Assembly: GCA_034766995.1 (NCBI GenBank)
Contig: CM068317.1
Coordinates: forward strand, 15,219,255 to 15,283,254
Direction: 5' to 3'
Source: Acanthacorydalis orientalis
Taxonomy: Eukaryota; Arthropoda; Insecta; Megaloptera; Corydalidae
Length of the DNA: 64,000 nt
A model generated the notes under the pieces. It was given only the letters and a program-made list of their open reading frames with translations. It was not told where the DNA came from and did not search any database. This document shows positions 34,499 through 49,100 of the stretch, piece after piece. A program made the position numbers and the translations under genes. Positions within the stretch are counted from its first letter, which is position 1. Each line of letters opens with the position of its first letter.

Positions 34499-36130
34499 GA
34501 AAATTACAAAACACAATAATTAAATGAATTTTTGTTTGACGAAATTTTGTTTAGATATTCTTACTAGGTATATCTGCCCATTTTATTTTTTAAAAATAAC
34601 TCTTGATATATGAGCTATTTTGGTGCGCGCATTTTTGTAATTTTACTCATAATAAAAAGAACAGGAAAATTTCAAAACGTAATAATTAAATGAGTTTTTA
34701 TTTTCACATAATTTTGTTTACATATTCTTGTTAGATATATCGGACCATTATATATTTTTTTTAAAAAAATAACGACTGATAGATGAGCACCATTTTGGCG
34801 CACGCATTCTTGTAATGTTATTCATAAATTTTCTATTTGCTATGCATCTTTACATGTCTGGAATCTTCGCAATTTCTTTTTGGATTTTTAAGTACGGAGA
34901 TAGTATGTGAACAATCAATAAATACGTTGCTCTTAAGATAACCGCAAAAAAATAATCACACGCCGTCAAATCTGGGTCTATTGCTGGTCAAACAACATTT
35001 CCATTTTCGAGAATGATATAGTTTGGAAAGCAAATTCTTGCTCTAGTCATGGGCACTTTAGCGATATTTTTTGTTGATCCATCTTGCTGGAACCATGTAA
35101 TTTGTGAAAATTTAGTTAATTCGTGCATCAGAAATGTTGTGGTATAATGTGTGGATAATCAATACGCATCTTGCTCTTTAAATAAAGAAAATACTCACAT
35201 GCTTGGTATCTTGCTGGCTAAACAACATCTACATTTTTGTTGATAATGATATGGTCCAAAAAGAATCTCTTACAACACCCATGAACACTCTAGTGGTATA
35301 AATTCTATACCCATCTTTCTGGAGCTGTGTAATTTGTAAATATAGAATTAATTATTGTGTAAGAAATATTGTAATCAAGTTATTGTGACGGGATGTGTTA
35401 ACGTTTATGGCATTTTTGTTATCGTCTTCGAAAAAAAATTGCACAATAATATCAAAAGACGAAAGTGCACACCATACAGTAACTTTTAAACTATACAGCA
35501 GCTTTTGATGTGATTCAAGTAGATTCTCTGCATTACAATATCGACTATTCTACTTGTCAAATAGATGAAAATAAGCTTCATCTGACACGAATAAATTCTG
35601 AATCATGTTTTTATCTTCATCCAAATGCGCTAGCAAATCTTGAAAATAATTCATGCGAGCAGTCAAATCAATACCTTTTAACTCTTGAAGAATTTGAACT
35701 TTATACGAATGCACATTTGATTCTTTATAAAATTCGACGAACCGATGTGTTACTAATGTTCAATGCAGATAAATATTTATGGGCTGAACGTCGTGGGCTA
35801 CGCAGTACAACAACTCTAAAAAGTACCATGTTTTTTGAGGTTATTACTATTCTGTTGGATCCTTGATGATTCAATTGTACTATGGAATTAGTTTCCTCAA
35901 ACTTCTGAACTCATAAGTTGATAGTACGAGTAGTAGATATCTACCCACGACACAAAATATTATAATGATTTCGAAGTAACAGTTTTACAGTTGTAGCAGA
36001 CTCACCATTTTTGTAAAATGATTTCACAGTGAAAGCTCGATGCGCACTGAATACTGCTCTATGTTTACTAAATGGCCACAAATAACTAACAATGTTTCAC
36101 TTAGTTTTAACTTATCACTCCAACGGTAAA
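34499..36130 (-). pseudogene. Decayed Tc1/mariner-superfamily transposon with tandem duplications
   Basis: On the minus strand from about 35870: SVRRILYKESNVHSYKVQIL, a first-catalytic-Asp-like SDEAYFHLDGFVNRQNCRYW, LKVTVWCALSSFDIIVQFFF and FEDDNxNAINV, matching a common insect Tc1/mariner-like transposase type (DEAHFWLNG...KVTVWCG). The downstream part is present twice (34905-35145 and 35146-35375), and a tail segment is also doubled (34499-34652 and 34668-34828). No terminal repeats established. Confidence 0.7.
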
Positions 36131-36171
36131 TGAATAAGCCTAGTCTTAAAATTTCCCGCTCCACTGACACT

Positions 36172-36172
<1 letters not shown>

Positions 36173-36269
<97 letters not shown>

Positions 36270-36270
36270 G

Positions 36271-36316
<46 letters not shown>

Positions 36317-36320
36317 GGTA
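36173..36320. repeat. (TA)n microsatellite with TTTATA variants
   Basis: About 145 bases of alternating AT. Confidence 0.95.
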
Positions 36321-36682
36321 TATAATAAACAGAGGTTTCCTTACAACATTTCTTCATTAGACGATTGAGGTTATATTAATAAAAAAGATCTTTTAAAATA
36401 AAGCGATATAAATAATTGTAGAATATCTAAACGTGTTTTAAAGGCTGTAAAAATAATTTGTGACACCATTTGTTATATATAGGATGATGCAATTTAAGCT
36501 TCCACATGGAAGTATTAAAAGGGGGCACAGGGGTTAATAAAGGTCATAATATTTTTTATTTAGTATTTTAGTTCAATTCAATACTAAAATACAACTGAAC
36601 TACAATACCGAATGGAGAATAATGTTTTTTTTTTAATTTTTGAGTTCTTTTTAATACTTTTGTGTGGAAGCCTAAGTTGAAT

Positions 36683-36685
<3 letters not shown>

Positions 36686-36717
<32 letters not shown>

Positions 36718-36721
36718 TTAT

Positions 36722-36752
<31 letters not shown>

Positions 36753-36784
36753 TATATATCTATATATATATTATATATATAATA

Positions 36785-36822
<38 letters not shown>

Positions 36823-36838
36823 TATATATATATGTATA

Positions 36839-36890
<52 letters not shown>
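36686..36890. repeat. (TA)n microsatellite with ATTATA variants
   Basis: About 200 bases with many TATAATATATTATA palindromes. Confidence 0.95.
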
Positions 36891-36892
<2 letters not shown>

Positions 36893-37443
36893 TGATAATA
36901 ATCTAGTAAGAAATAAATTGTGAAACAGGTATTAAAAGACAATAAATGTTAACTTTATTAAAAAATGTATACAAACATAAATTTATATTTGAAAAATTGT
37001 TAAACGAATTAATAAAACTACCGAGTATTTATTTAGATCTAAATGTACAATTTAAATATTATTGTGTCATAAAGTAAAACATCTATTTTACTATCCATTA
37101 CATTTAACAAAAGATAACATTTCCAGACATTTTAATTAATATTGTTTATTATTCAAACATATTTAATTATTCTTCGTATCGCATTATTGTAAACAATTAA
37201 GAATTCTAAACTGACCGGAGCAAATAATAAAAAATAACAGCTTTTTTTAACACAATATGAAGAACTGATAACAAAAAAAGTAGCTAGTAAACTCAATATA
37301 TAATTTGAAAGAATTTTAAATTTATAAAAATATATAATACTATATATATATATATATAAAGTAATAAATATATTCATTTCCTTTTTTTATCCATTTTACT
37401 TTCAGAAATAAGTAATAGACATAGTCAAGTGCTGTTCCTTTTT

Positions 37444-37543
37444 TCAACATTGCACTGTTTTACAACATCCTGGATACGGTTTTGTTTTATCTTCAATAAC
37501 TTTACATACAGATGGTAGATTCACAAAACTTTGACCAGGACAA
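37444..37543 (-). CDS. Gene C exon 3 (second half of SVWC domain, stop)
   Basis: Acceptor TTTTTTTTGCAG. Reads [15 protein letters not shown]..., [13 protein letters not shown], then TGA at 37446-37444. No AATAAA is clear downstream. Confidence 0.93.
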
Positions 37544-40500
37544 CTGCAAAAAAAATAATCATTATTTTTTTACCACAAACCAAAGTTTTTATATTACATT
37601 AGTTTTAACATTGAAATGGTACAAAACGATTCAATCACATATAGAATTCAATTATGAAAGAAAAAAATTCATTACAATGGATTAAGTATATAGGAATTTC
37701 GTTACTTTTCATATTTTCGTTTAAATATTTATTAATGTTAATACAATTTACATAAATGTCATATATAATCTATTAAAGTAGCTTAAAAACACTGTTCTCT
37801 AAAAACCATTATACAATAATTTATTGTTTAAAGTCAATATATTATACTAATTTTATAAAAAAATCTTTTTAAAATATTAATCAAAATGTATCATACTGAA
37901 AATTAAAACAAAACAAAAGTATATACTTATATATACAAAAGTGCACGTTATGAAAAAAGACAAGGATAGAAAATTTACAAACCAATGTGTCCCACCAGTA
38001 CTGCCTAAAAGGATCTCATATCCAATAAAAAATATGTAAAAATGAAGAACAGCAGGGAATGATAGATTAATAGTAGAACTCTCCAGGCTGGTAGGAGAAA
38101 AAACTGAAAGAGGCCTCGATCAAATATTCACATCGTGTGTAGAAAAAAGAACTATCGCAGATAGAAAGAATGCAGCCACCGTAATTCTTCTACACAAGAA
38201 AGAAGATAAAGATGATTTGAAAAACTACTGGCCAATTAGTTTACTACCTACAATGTATAAAATATTAACAAAAATAATTTTAAAACGTCTACAAGCGAAA
38301 ATGGATTTCGCTCAACCAAGAGTACAAGCAGGATCTCGAAGCGAATTTAATACAATGGATAATAACCAGATATCGAGGGAGGTGATTAGCTGGTCAAATG
38401 AATACCAAATGCCACTAAGTCTTGCATTTATACACTATGAAAAGGCTTTCGACTCTTACAAAATAATCAGTCATATCTGCATTGAAGAACCAGAGCATGA
38501 GAATGCAATCTTGACGATGACGCTACAGAAAGGAACAAAAAACATAAAAATCGAGAAAGGTACAAGACAGGGAGAAACGATTTCACCGAAATTATTTATT
38601 GCAGCTTTACAAAAAGTATTAAAATCCTTCGACTGGGAAGACAAACGGATTGGAATAAAAAGCGAATAAAGTCACCTCTGGTTTGCTGATGATATTGTTA
38701 TCTTCGCAAATACTCCAGAAGAGCTACATAGGAGAATGGAGGAATTATATCATGCCAATCAAAAATGTACCCTAAACATGAACCATGCCAAAACAAAAGT
38801 GCTATTTAATGCATTTGTCTGCTAGAAGAAAAAAAAATAAGAGAAACAGAAATATAACAAGTTACGAAGTATGTCTATCTAGGCCAGCTTATTAACAAAG
38901 ATGGATCATTCATTGAAGAAATAAACAGTAGAATAAAAATGGGTTGGAGCTCATTTGGACGAAATGCCTTGAAATTTAAATCAATAATCTCACTTTGTTT
39001 GAATAAAAAAGTATTTGATTAATGTATACTACCAGCCATTACCTACGGCAGCGAAACATGGATGCTTGACGCCCAAATCATCCAAAGACTCCAAACAACA
39101 CAGAGAAGTACGGAAAAATATATTCTAGGAATAAAAAGAAGAGTTAGGAAAAGAATAAAATGGATAATAAAACAGACAAGAGTCAGAAATGTAATAAAAA
39201 GAGTAAAGAGTCTGAAATGAAGATGGGTGGGGAATGTTGCAAGAAAAGAAAACAATCGATGGACAACAGAAATTATTAACTAGGAATGACAAGAAGAAAG
39301 AAGACAAGAAGAAGGAATCAGAATGTTGCATGCTAGGAATGACATAGGCTAATAATAGTATGGATATGAAAACTGACAAGAGTCACAGATGTAATAAGAG
39401 TCTGAAATGTAATTGAGCGGATCATGTTACAAGAAGAGAAGACAACAGAAATTATTAACTGGAAACTAAGGAATATAAAAAGGCAAAGGAAGAGATCAAT
39501 GAACAGGTAGGATAAAGAAATTAAAAAAAATATTTGAAATCAATAGAAAAAGAGATGTATTCAATTGTACAAAATGGAAAATCATGGAAGATGGCTTTAT
39601 TCAACTGATGATGATGATACATATATATATATATATATATATAAGTAATGCATTATTTAACTATGTAATCTTTTGATATTAATTTAACTAGAAAAATTCA
39701 TACTAACAATAGGTGACCAACAGCATCAGATCTGCGAAAAATTAAAATTGACATACACAGAAAAAACAGTGTGTGATAATAATCAGTTACGCTTTGATAG
39801 AGGAATTGAGTATTTTTCTTCTTTTAGTTTATGTTCATTTACTGTAAATGGCTAAAATTAAAAGGACTAAATTTTCTAAAGAAGAATATTAGATATCATT
39901 TTCTTGTACAGTGACGCCATTCATTTATCAAGTTTTTTATCATTAGTTCTTGTTAGATTTTGTACTAAAAATAATATTTTAATTTTTAACTCAAAAAATG
40001 TTAATTCATTCTTTCTCTTTATAAGTAATGAATTAATTCCTAATATATAAATAATTTCCTGATATCGAACAGTCAAAGTTGCTATTATAAGATAGCTCTT
40101 TCCTAGTATATATGATGCATTGAGACATATTTTTATATTCAAGTATTAAATTAAGTCAAAAGTCCGTGCGTTTTTCTAAAAGTACGATTGAGAGATTATT
40201 CGGATTTTTTTATTTATTAATGTAAATTTCGTCGTTCAATACGACTTTTGTCGATATACTAATTAGTTTTTCAATTCATTTTTTGAAAAAAGGTGCAAAA
40301 TAATCATCCATGCAGTTTTCGATGTCTGCTTTTCAGGTATTTTTTTTAAATTAAGGCATGTTGAAGTGAACGAAACAAATATTAATCAGATGGAGTGATT
40401 TCTGGAATGTATGTAGGATATGGTGGGATTTCCTAATTCAATTTGGTTATTTTGCGCCGCGAACCGTTGCTGTATGCGGTCTAGCGTTATCATGAAGCAA

Positions 40501-40912
40501 TATTTCTCTTTTACGATTGATTAAATATCCACGTTTCTCTTGATGTTTTCATTCGATCTTTTCTTTTGTTGACAGTAGGCCTTGAATCAAAAGTCTGGTT
40601 TTCGTTTAAAATCTCATAGTGGATTACACTTCTTATATCCCCACCTAACACAAAGCATGCCTTTTTAAAAATCAAGTCAAGCCCTTGATAATGGGTATGG
40701 GCGATTTTATAGCTTTAACCATTAGTTCTTCTTCTATTGTGTGTGTGTTCTATAGAGAATCAACTTTTTATCTCCAGTCACTATTCTGTCAAAAAAAGTT
40801 GTTAGATTTTGACACTTTAAGAAACTAACGTAAATCAAGATTCTGTTCGATATTTTTTTTTGATTATAGGTATGGTACGTAAATTCCGCACTTGTTAACT
40901 TCTTGGAGTTTA

Positions 40913-40945
<33 letters not shown>

Positions 40946-42130
40946 TGCATTGGAACAAACATTCATAACGTTTTCCAATAGATGTCATTAATTACAGTTT
41001 CGCGAGCAGCTCGATTACATAACATGAATCCATTTGTGTAATTTTGACAGGTGACATTTCAGCATTTCTTTCTCTGCTATTTTTGTGCATTTTGTGAATC
41101 TTAAGCCTGTTAAATTGAAAATAGAAGAATATAAGGTGCATTTTCGTCATTAGTGCTGTTTTATTTCGGGAGAAGAAAAAGCTGCAAAGACAGCAAAAAA
41201 GATATCCGCTGTTTATAAAGAAGGTACCACAGCTTGCAGTACTGTTCGAAAGTAGTTCGCTTGGTTAAAAGAGGAAAAATTCGACCTTGAATCTCGAGAG
41301 CGTTCCCGTAGACCTAGAATTGTTGATAATAACAAAATTGCAACACTTATAGAAAATAATCAACGTTTCACGGCACGAGACATCGTAGAGATGCTGTAGG
41401 TGACCCATTCGAGTATTGTGAGGCATCTGGAGACACTTAGATATGCGAATCGCTACGATGTTTGAGTACCTCATGATTTAACTGAAAGAAATTTAATGAG
41501 ACGCATTTCCATCAGTAATTCGCTCCTTAAAAAAAACCAAAACGACCTCTTTCTGAAAAAATCAATCCCTGGCGATAAAAAATGCATTATATACAACAAT
41601 CTGGATCTGAAAAGGTCTTGGGAAATCGGATCTACATTCGAAGAAGGTCATGTTGTGTATCTGGTGGGATTGGAATCGTGTTGTGTATAACGAGCATCTC
41701 CCAAATAATCAGACCATAAATTCAGAGAAGTATTGTGTTCAACTGGGCCAATTAAATCGGAAGGGTATAGTTTTCCACCAAACCAAAACTAGATCTCACG
41801 TCTCTTTTGCAGATGCGGTAGAAATTGATACAGTTAGGCTTGGACGTCCTACCTCACCCGTCATGTTAGCCTGATCTTGCACCTTTAGGTTACCATTTGT
41901 TCTGGTCCCTACAAAATTCCCTTAATGGAAAAACTTCACTTCCCTGGAAGCCTGCAAAAACCACTTGGATCAATTCATCGGCCAGAAAGATAGCAAATTC
42001 TGAAAGATGACGAAATGTGGTAGATCAAAATGGTACATATGTACATATGTATTAGAATAAATATATGTACAAATAAGTAAACACTGCCTTCGAATTTCGC
42101 CTTAAAAACGATACGAAGTTTTGTTTTAAC

Positions 42131-42208
<78 letters not shown>

Positions 42209-43155
42209 CGTATATATACGTATATATATATATACGAGGTCAGACAATTAAGTAATGCAACAAAATTCAAAAATCGAGTATATTTAAAAATTAAGGTACA
42301 TCGCTGCGATCCCCTTCAAAGTAGTCCCCTCCCGCATCTATACACTTATTCCAGCGAGTTTTCCAGTTTTCGTAACAATTCTGGAACACTTCTTGTGGGA
42401 CCTCTCCGAGTACCCTCGTCACAGATTCTTGGATATCTTCAACGGAGACAAAATGTCGACCTTTGACGAATTTTTTCATATGGGGGAATAGGAAAAAGTC
42501 GCAGGGTGACATGTCCGGTGAATAGGGCGGTTGTGGTAACGTTGCGATGCCTTTAGATGCCAAAAACTGAGAGACACTGAACGCACTGTGACAGGGAAGC
42601 ATTGTCGTGATGCAGAACCCAAGTCTTCGCGATCTCTGGACGCACTCTGAGCACCCTTTTTCGTAATTTTTCGAGCACATTGCGGTAGAATACTTGATTT
42701 ACGGTTTGTCCAGGTGGTACGAACTCTTTGTGAACCACCCCTTTGCTGTCGAAGAAGCAAATCAACATGGTTTTCACTTTCGACTTGCTCATTCTCGCCG
42801 TCTTTGGCCTTGGTGCTCCAGGGGACAGCCACTGTTGGCTTTGTCGTTTAGTTTCGTGGTCATATTGAAAGAACCAACTTTCATCACCAGTAATAACTCG
42901 ATCGAGAAGAGTAGGATCACTTTCAACCTGCTCGAGACAATTTTGAGCGATGTTCATTCGGTGGGCTTCGTGACATGCACTACTCGCGCGTTGTTACAAA
43001 ACACTAAACAGCTGGCGAAGAAATGATCGTACGAGGGTGGTCAAGGTCTCAATCGAGAGAGTAGGGATCTGCTATTACGGTGGCGGAGTTACAGGTTCGC
43101 AGTGTTACCACAGGCCGAGAAAAAAATCGGTCGCATTACTTAATTGTCTGACCTC

Positions 43156-43190
<35 letters not shown>

Positions 43191-46100
43191 TGCTATTGAT
43201 TGTGAAACATTCATCTTTTTTGTTATTTTGATGAGATTATCCTTTGAGTATGCTGATAATTTTCCTAATCCCGATTTATCTTGAAAGATTAAATTTCCTG
43301 AAATGAATTTTTTAAACAAATTTTCACACGTTCTGGCAAATAAACACTCTTTTTGTACACCTTTTGAACATTTTTTTTTGCTATAATTTCACTATTGCTC
43401 ATTTGATATTCGCACAAAATTATATTTCTTAAATGTACCTGGCCTCAAGTCATGGTAAACACTTTATTTAATCTTCAGAACTAAACTAACTTAAAATTTC
43501 TAATTGCATCCTATTTATAACATAATTAACGGAAAAAATATGCCCTGTTAAAAAAATGTCCGGATGAGTTATGTGTAATAAATCGTTGAGAACAGCACTG
43601 GACAAAAAGCAATAACACAAGTATTTTATAATAATCCTAATATACTTATACAATAAATATGTAATTGTAATAAATTAACAAATTCATTTTAATAAAGTAA
43701 AATTATGTTTTGTACCGAGTGTAAAGAGAGAGAAAGAGGGGATTAGTTCATTAACAATTAATTTACTATGTGATAATTACCAAGTTCCTCTTATATTTAA
43801 ATCTGCTTGACATTCAACTTCGCAACATTGATTTTGTAAGGGTTTGATGTCTCCTGGTTTCATTACCAACGTTTCTTCAGCGTAGTAGCATTTTTCGGGA
43901 TAAACTAAAAAAAAAATTTATCTTTTATAATCCTGTTATTGCGAGGTTTTTCTATGTAAATGTTCCTAATTCTCAAATATATTTCTTGGAGATCATATAT
44001 GAGTCTGTTTCTTTTATGATCAGGTTTTACTTGTCCAGATCATTTTTGAACATGATTCAAAATAGATCAAAAAATGACAAAGGTCGAAATCCGCCGTATA
44101 AAAAACGGACTCATACTTGGCTTCCAGGATTCTCATAAAGAATAATTTTACATAACAAAAAAGTAACAACAAATTTAAATAGTATTTATAATACTGTATT
44201 AATACATCTGTTCTAATTTTCAACCATTGACAATGCTCTATACGATATTTAATATTTTTAATGTAAATAAAAATAATGTTTAAATTTTGGATAATTGTAT
44301 TTCTTTCTTTTCTTATATACTTGCGCTAAAAAAATCAAATACTATCATACAATAAATTTACCTTCAGATTTATAGTTTTACAAATAAATTAGATGATGAA
44401 GTATCAATTAAAAATTTGTTACATTTTTGATAAAAACTTGACTTAAAAATTCTTTGAAATATATTAATACAAGATAAATTTAAATTTACAAATCTACAGA
44501 CATATCTACTCATCAGTTAATTATTTAAATATCTCTCAAGTCTGATTGTGTTAGCAAAATGTGTTGTATAAATCAGGACCGTACCCAGACCGTCATATTA
44601 GAGAGAGGCACCACAATTTTTGAAGTTAAACTTCTTTAGGCGCGGTACGAGTCCAATAGTTGTAAAACAAAACTATGTAACGGAAGTTAAGTGGAGGTAG
44701 GAATAGTAGTGCGGACCGTACCAACGGCACGAGTCGAAACGTTGTAAAGCATTTTTTATATCTTACTTCAGCTATCACAAGCCAATTGTTTCATTTTCAA
44801 ATTAAGATAATGCAGAACCCACAGCACAAAATTTATATTTATACTAAATATATAAACAGAGTATTGCTTCCTGGTAAAATAGAGTTTACCAGGAAAGAAA
44901 TATTTTAAAAAAATATTCTGTATTTACAGCTCGGAAGTTTCATTTCAACCGCGGGTTCCCCCATCCCTCACACTTTTTTATATCAAAATTGTTTAACCTC
45001 ATACCTAAAACCAAATCTATATGAAAAAAGATCTATTTTGGAAAATTTTATTATTAAAAAAGAAGTTATGTAATTATGTAATTAGTCAAGTTGTTTAAAC
45101 GCAATAATTTATATGTAAATTACATGTTTTTAAAATAACAAAGAAGTTCTTCTCGATTTAACATAATAATTTAATATAATTGTAATTTCAGCGTTGTTGT
45201 TGGAAACGGGCTCATAGAAGTGAATTTTTTTTCGCACGTAGAAACGTTTTTAACATTAATGTAAACCTATTAGGAAGATAATTCCAATTATTCTTCATGA
45301 TTTTCAAATCTCCCAAAATTAGAGACTTGCTAGAGAGGGGCGCACGGAGTAACCAGAGGAGCAATTCCCCCTGGTCCCCCTTAACTATAGTCCTAGTGTA
45401 CATACAAATTTACGTTATAGCTGTTTATAATGATAAAATAATAAATATATTTCAAATCACTCAAAACTCGTTTCGCATTAGCGCTGGTGTACATGGGAAG
45501 GGAATGTTTTCCCTACTGGGTTGAAAACGCTGTCACATAATCATTACTCATATTTATATGAAAAGCTATCATATACCGATTCGGTCGCAGCTGTAGCCGC
45601 GTTGATAGCTAAGAGTACGTCATCAGAGCGCAATCATTTCTCATCTTGTGGCCTATTTATCTAGTAAGCAAGTTCCATAAATATCTTGAAACGAAAATGG
45701 ACAATGGTATGCCAAAAAAGGAAACAAAATCATTCTTTTAAATTAATTTGAACAGAAATGATATATATTAATTACACGAACATACGGAATTTTAGGTTGG
45801 TGCAAAAAGAATTGCGGTTTTCATCATATTAGTTTGGTGACGATTTTTCTAGTCGCCGTTATTTTCTATTATAGTCATGTGATATATTATTGTAAACAAT
45901 GAAATTAGCACTCCTGATTTCAGATTATGTCCATTGTTTTCTTTCTTTCGTCTTATTGGATATAAACTCTTAAATTAGTTATGGAAAAAAAGAAAATACG
46001 TGCAATTTTGTTGTATGATTTTAAATTGGGATGTAAAGCAACAGAATTGCTCGAAATATCAAATTTATTTTTGGTGAAGAGTCAATTAACGATCGTACAG

Positions 46101-49100
46101 CTCAACACTGGTTCCAAAAATTGTGTAATAAAAACCAAAGTCTTCATGGGGAGAAGGACCTTGGACATCCTTCTGTTATATATAATAATAATTTAAGAAT
46201 CATTATTAAAGTGGACCCACGTAAAACAACTCGAGAGGTGGCAGAAGAACTCAATGTTGATCATTAAACAGTTGTTCCATATTTATAAAAAGCAAATTGG
46301 CTCGAATGTGTTGTATGAGTTTCAATTGAGACGTAAAGTAACAGAAACTGCTCGAAATATCAAATTTATTTTTGGCGAAGAGTCAATAAGTGGACGTACA
46401 GCTTAAAACTTGTTCCAAAAATTTCGTAATGAGAACGAAATCCTTGATGATGAGGAGGGTCGTGGACGTCCTTTAGCTATAGACAATAATGGTTTAAGAA
46501 CCATTATTAAAGAACAACTCGAGAGTTGGCAGAAGAACTCAATGTTAATCATTTAACAGTTGTTCCATATTTGAGCCTGATTGGAAAAACAAAAAGGCTG
46601 GATAAATGGATGCCGCATGAACCAAACTAACATCAAGCAATTCAGCGATACGAAGTCAGCTCTATGCTTCTTTTGCGTAACAAAAATGATCCCTTACTTC
46701 ACAGCGTTATCATATGTGATGAAAAGTGTATTTTCTACAACAATCGGAAACCTTCATCACAGTAGCTAGACCGAGGAGAAGCACCAAAACAGTTTCCTAA
46801 ACCGAAGCTTCATGAAAAAAAGGTTATGGTCACTACTATGATGGTCGTGAAGTGGAATCATACACTGCAACTTTTTAAATCTTGGTGAAACAATAAAAAC
46901 AGAAAAGTATTGTCAAAAAATTGAAAACATGCAGAAGAAGTTGCATAGTTTACGGTAAGTATTAGTCAATCGAAAAGGATCAATTCTTTCACGATAACAC
47001 CCGACCATACGTCTCACAAATTACTTTAAAAATTTAAATGAACTGGGTTATGAAACTTTGCCTCACCCACCTTTTTCTGTGGACCTGTCTGTCCCACAGA
47101 TTATTATTTTTTTAAACATGTTATTAATTTCCTACGAAAAAAGGTTTTTCAAAATCAAGCATCATCTCAAAGTACTTTCGATCCATTCGTTAATTCTAGG
47201 ACTCCAGAATTCTATCTTGTAGGAATAAACAAATTTGTTCTCCGTTGGAAAAAATGTGTGCTGGCTAATGGTGTTTATTTTGATTGATAAATATAATTTT
47301 TAACTGATATATGCATCTTTATACACGGTACGTAAAAACCGCAATTGTTTTTGTACCAGCCTAATAATTACACGAAAATACAAAATAGTCATTATTCAAA
47401 AATTGTAGTATTGGAGAATTTCTTTAAAAATATTTTTTTCAGATATTTTTTCATCCTTGAAGTAGCACAAATATATTCATACTTTAGATATACTAAAGTA
47501 TGAATATATGCATCGAATCACTGTACTACTTGTTTTCTCTAATCTTCGACAATGTGAATTAATTAATCATACGCCTAAATAAAATAAACCATTTTAAAAG
47601 AAAACTTTAACGAAGTGAACTGGAGAAGTTAATATTTTCATAAACAAGAAAGAGAATTTCATAATCACTTTCGAAAATCGTCAAAAGATGAAAAACAATT
47701 TTATTTATATTTTCTAAAAAAAACTCAAAATGTTTTGATTTAAAATATTGAACCTTATTAAATGAAAAGTAGAGAAAAAATGTATATACTACAGAAATTT
47801 TATTAAACCAACACAAGGATACAAAAAAATTTCAGCACTAACAACAGAATGATAGCCTCAAAAACCTATTCAATCTGCGACCAAATCGAATATACCTCAA
47901 TTTAAGGTAGATACAGGCTATTTATTTATAAAATGTGTTAAATTTTATGAAATCTATATTTATTATATTATATTTAATATTATATATAATATTAAATATA
48001 TATTAATATTATATATAATATTTATTTATTATATTTAATTATATTTTTTTATGAAATTTATATATATTATTTAATTTTGTACATTAATTTTTATTAGGTT
48101 GGTAGGAAAATAACTGCGGTTTTTATTTTCTGATTTTGAACCTTAATTTTTTTCCTTGAAAGTATCATTTCATCGTGTTCAAGTTAATATCATTTTCAAG
48201 TGCATTTGGTCTGTAATTTGGTAACATTGACTTTAGTTTTATTATTAGTTTTGCTTCAAACTGGGCTATTGAATTAAAGATGGAAAGAAGCAAATAAGAG
48301 TATTTTTTTGTATAAGTTCAAAATGGGTGGTAGACAGCAGAATCGGCTCTTAAACTAAACGATACTTTTTGTGTGGGTACTCTTAAGGAATGTACGGTGC
48401 AATGGGGGTTCCAAAAATTTTGTGGTAGGGACGAAATCCTTGAAGACACAGAAAGTAGCGTACATCCTTCTTCAATTCATAACGAGAAACTGAAAGCGTG
48501 AGAGTGTTTTGAGTAGTTAATTGGTAAAAATGTATCGATTCTAATGGTTCTCATTTCGATTAATAAAGTTAATTATTAGCTGAGAAAAATGTATATAAAT
48601 TTGAAGGTCACAAACGATAATTATTTTTCTACCAACCTATAATATCAATATTTTTCAGTTATAGTAAAAAACAGATGATATTAATACAATCAGTTAAAGG
48701 CATATTTGTTTACTAAAATTATTAGTAGTCTTAAATATATTTTTTATATATCACAAATTATTTCTATAATTTAAAATTATTGACAATTTTTGTTTGCAAA
48801 TTTCAATGATTAAAAAATTAAAAAAATGTTGGATTCAATATCGATCTTTAACCATTAACAGTCGAAAGGCTCTGCTGCGGGGACATGTAGAGAATTTTGT
48901 TCACATACCAATTTATTTTCGTTTCGTATGATATTATCCGATGTAAGAAATGTACAGTGACTTAAAAAGGATTTGTCTACACCATAAATAATTTAATTAA
49001 TTAATTTTATAAAATAAACCTTGTAGTACCTCATATCATTTGAAAATTTATTTCATGCTTTTCTGTATGTGTTCCTTAAAAAATTAGTTCTTATTAGCAT

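Noticed and set aside
35510..35866. 118-codon open frame on the plus strand
   Set aside because: Antisense shadow of a decayed transposase that reads well on the minus strand (SDEAYFHLDGFVNRQNC).
39043..39379. Minus-strand open frames rich in Phe/Ser/Leu
   Set aside because: Antisense of the RTE-like LINE's C-terminal region.
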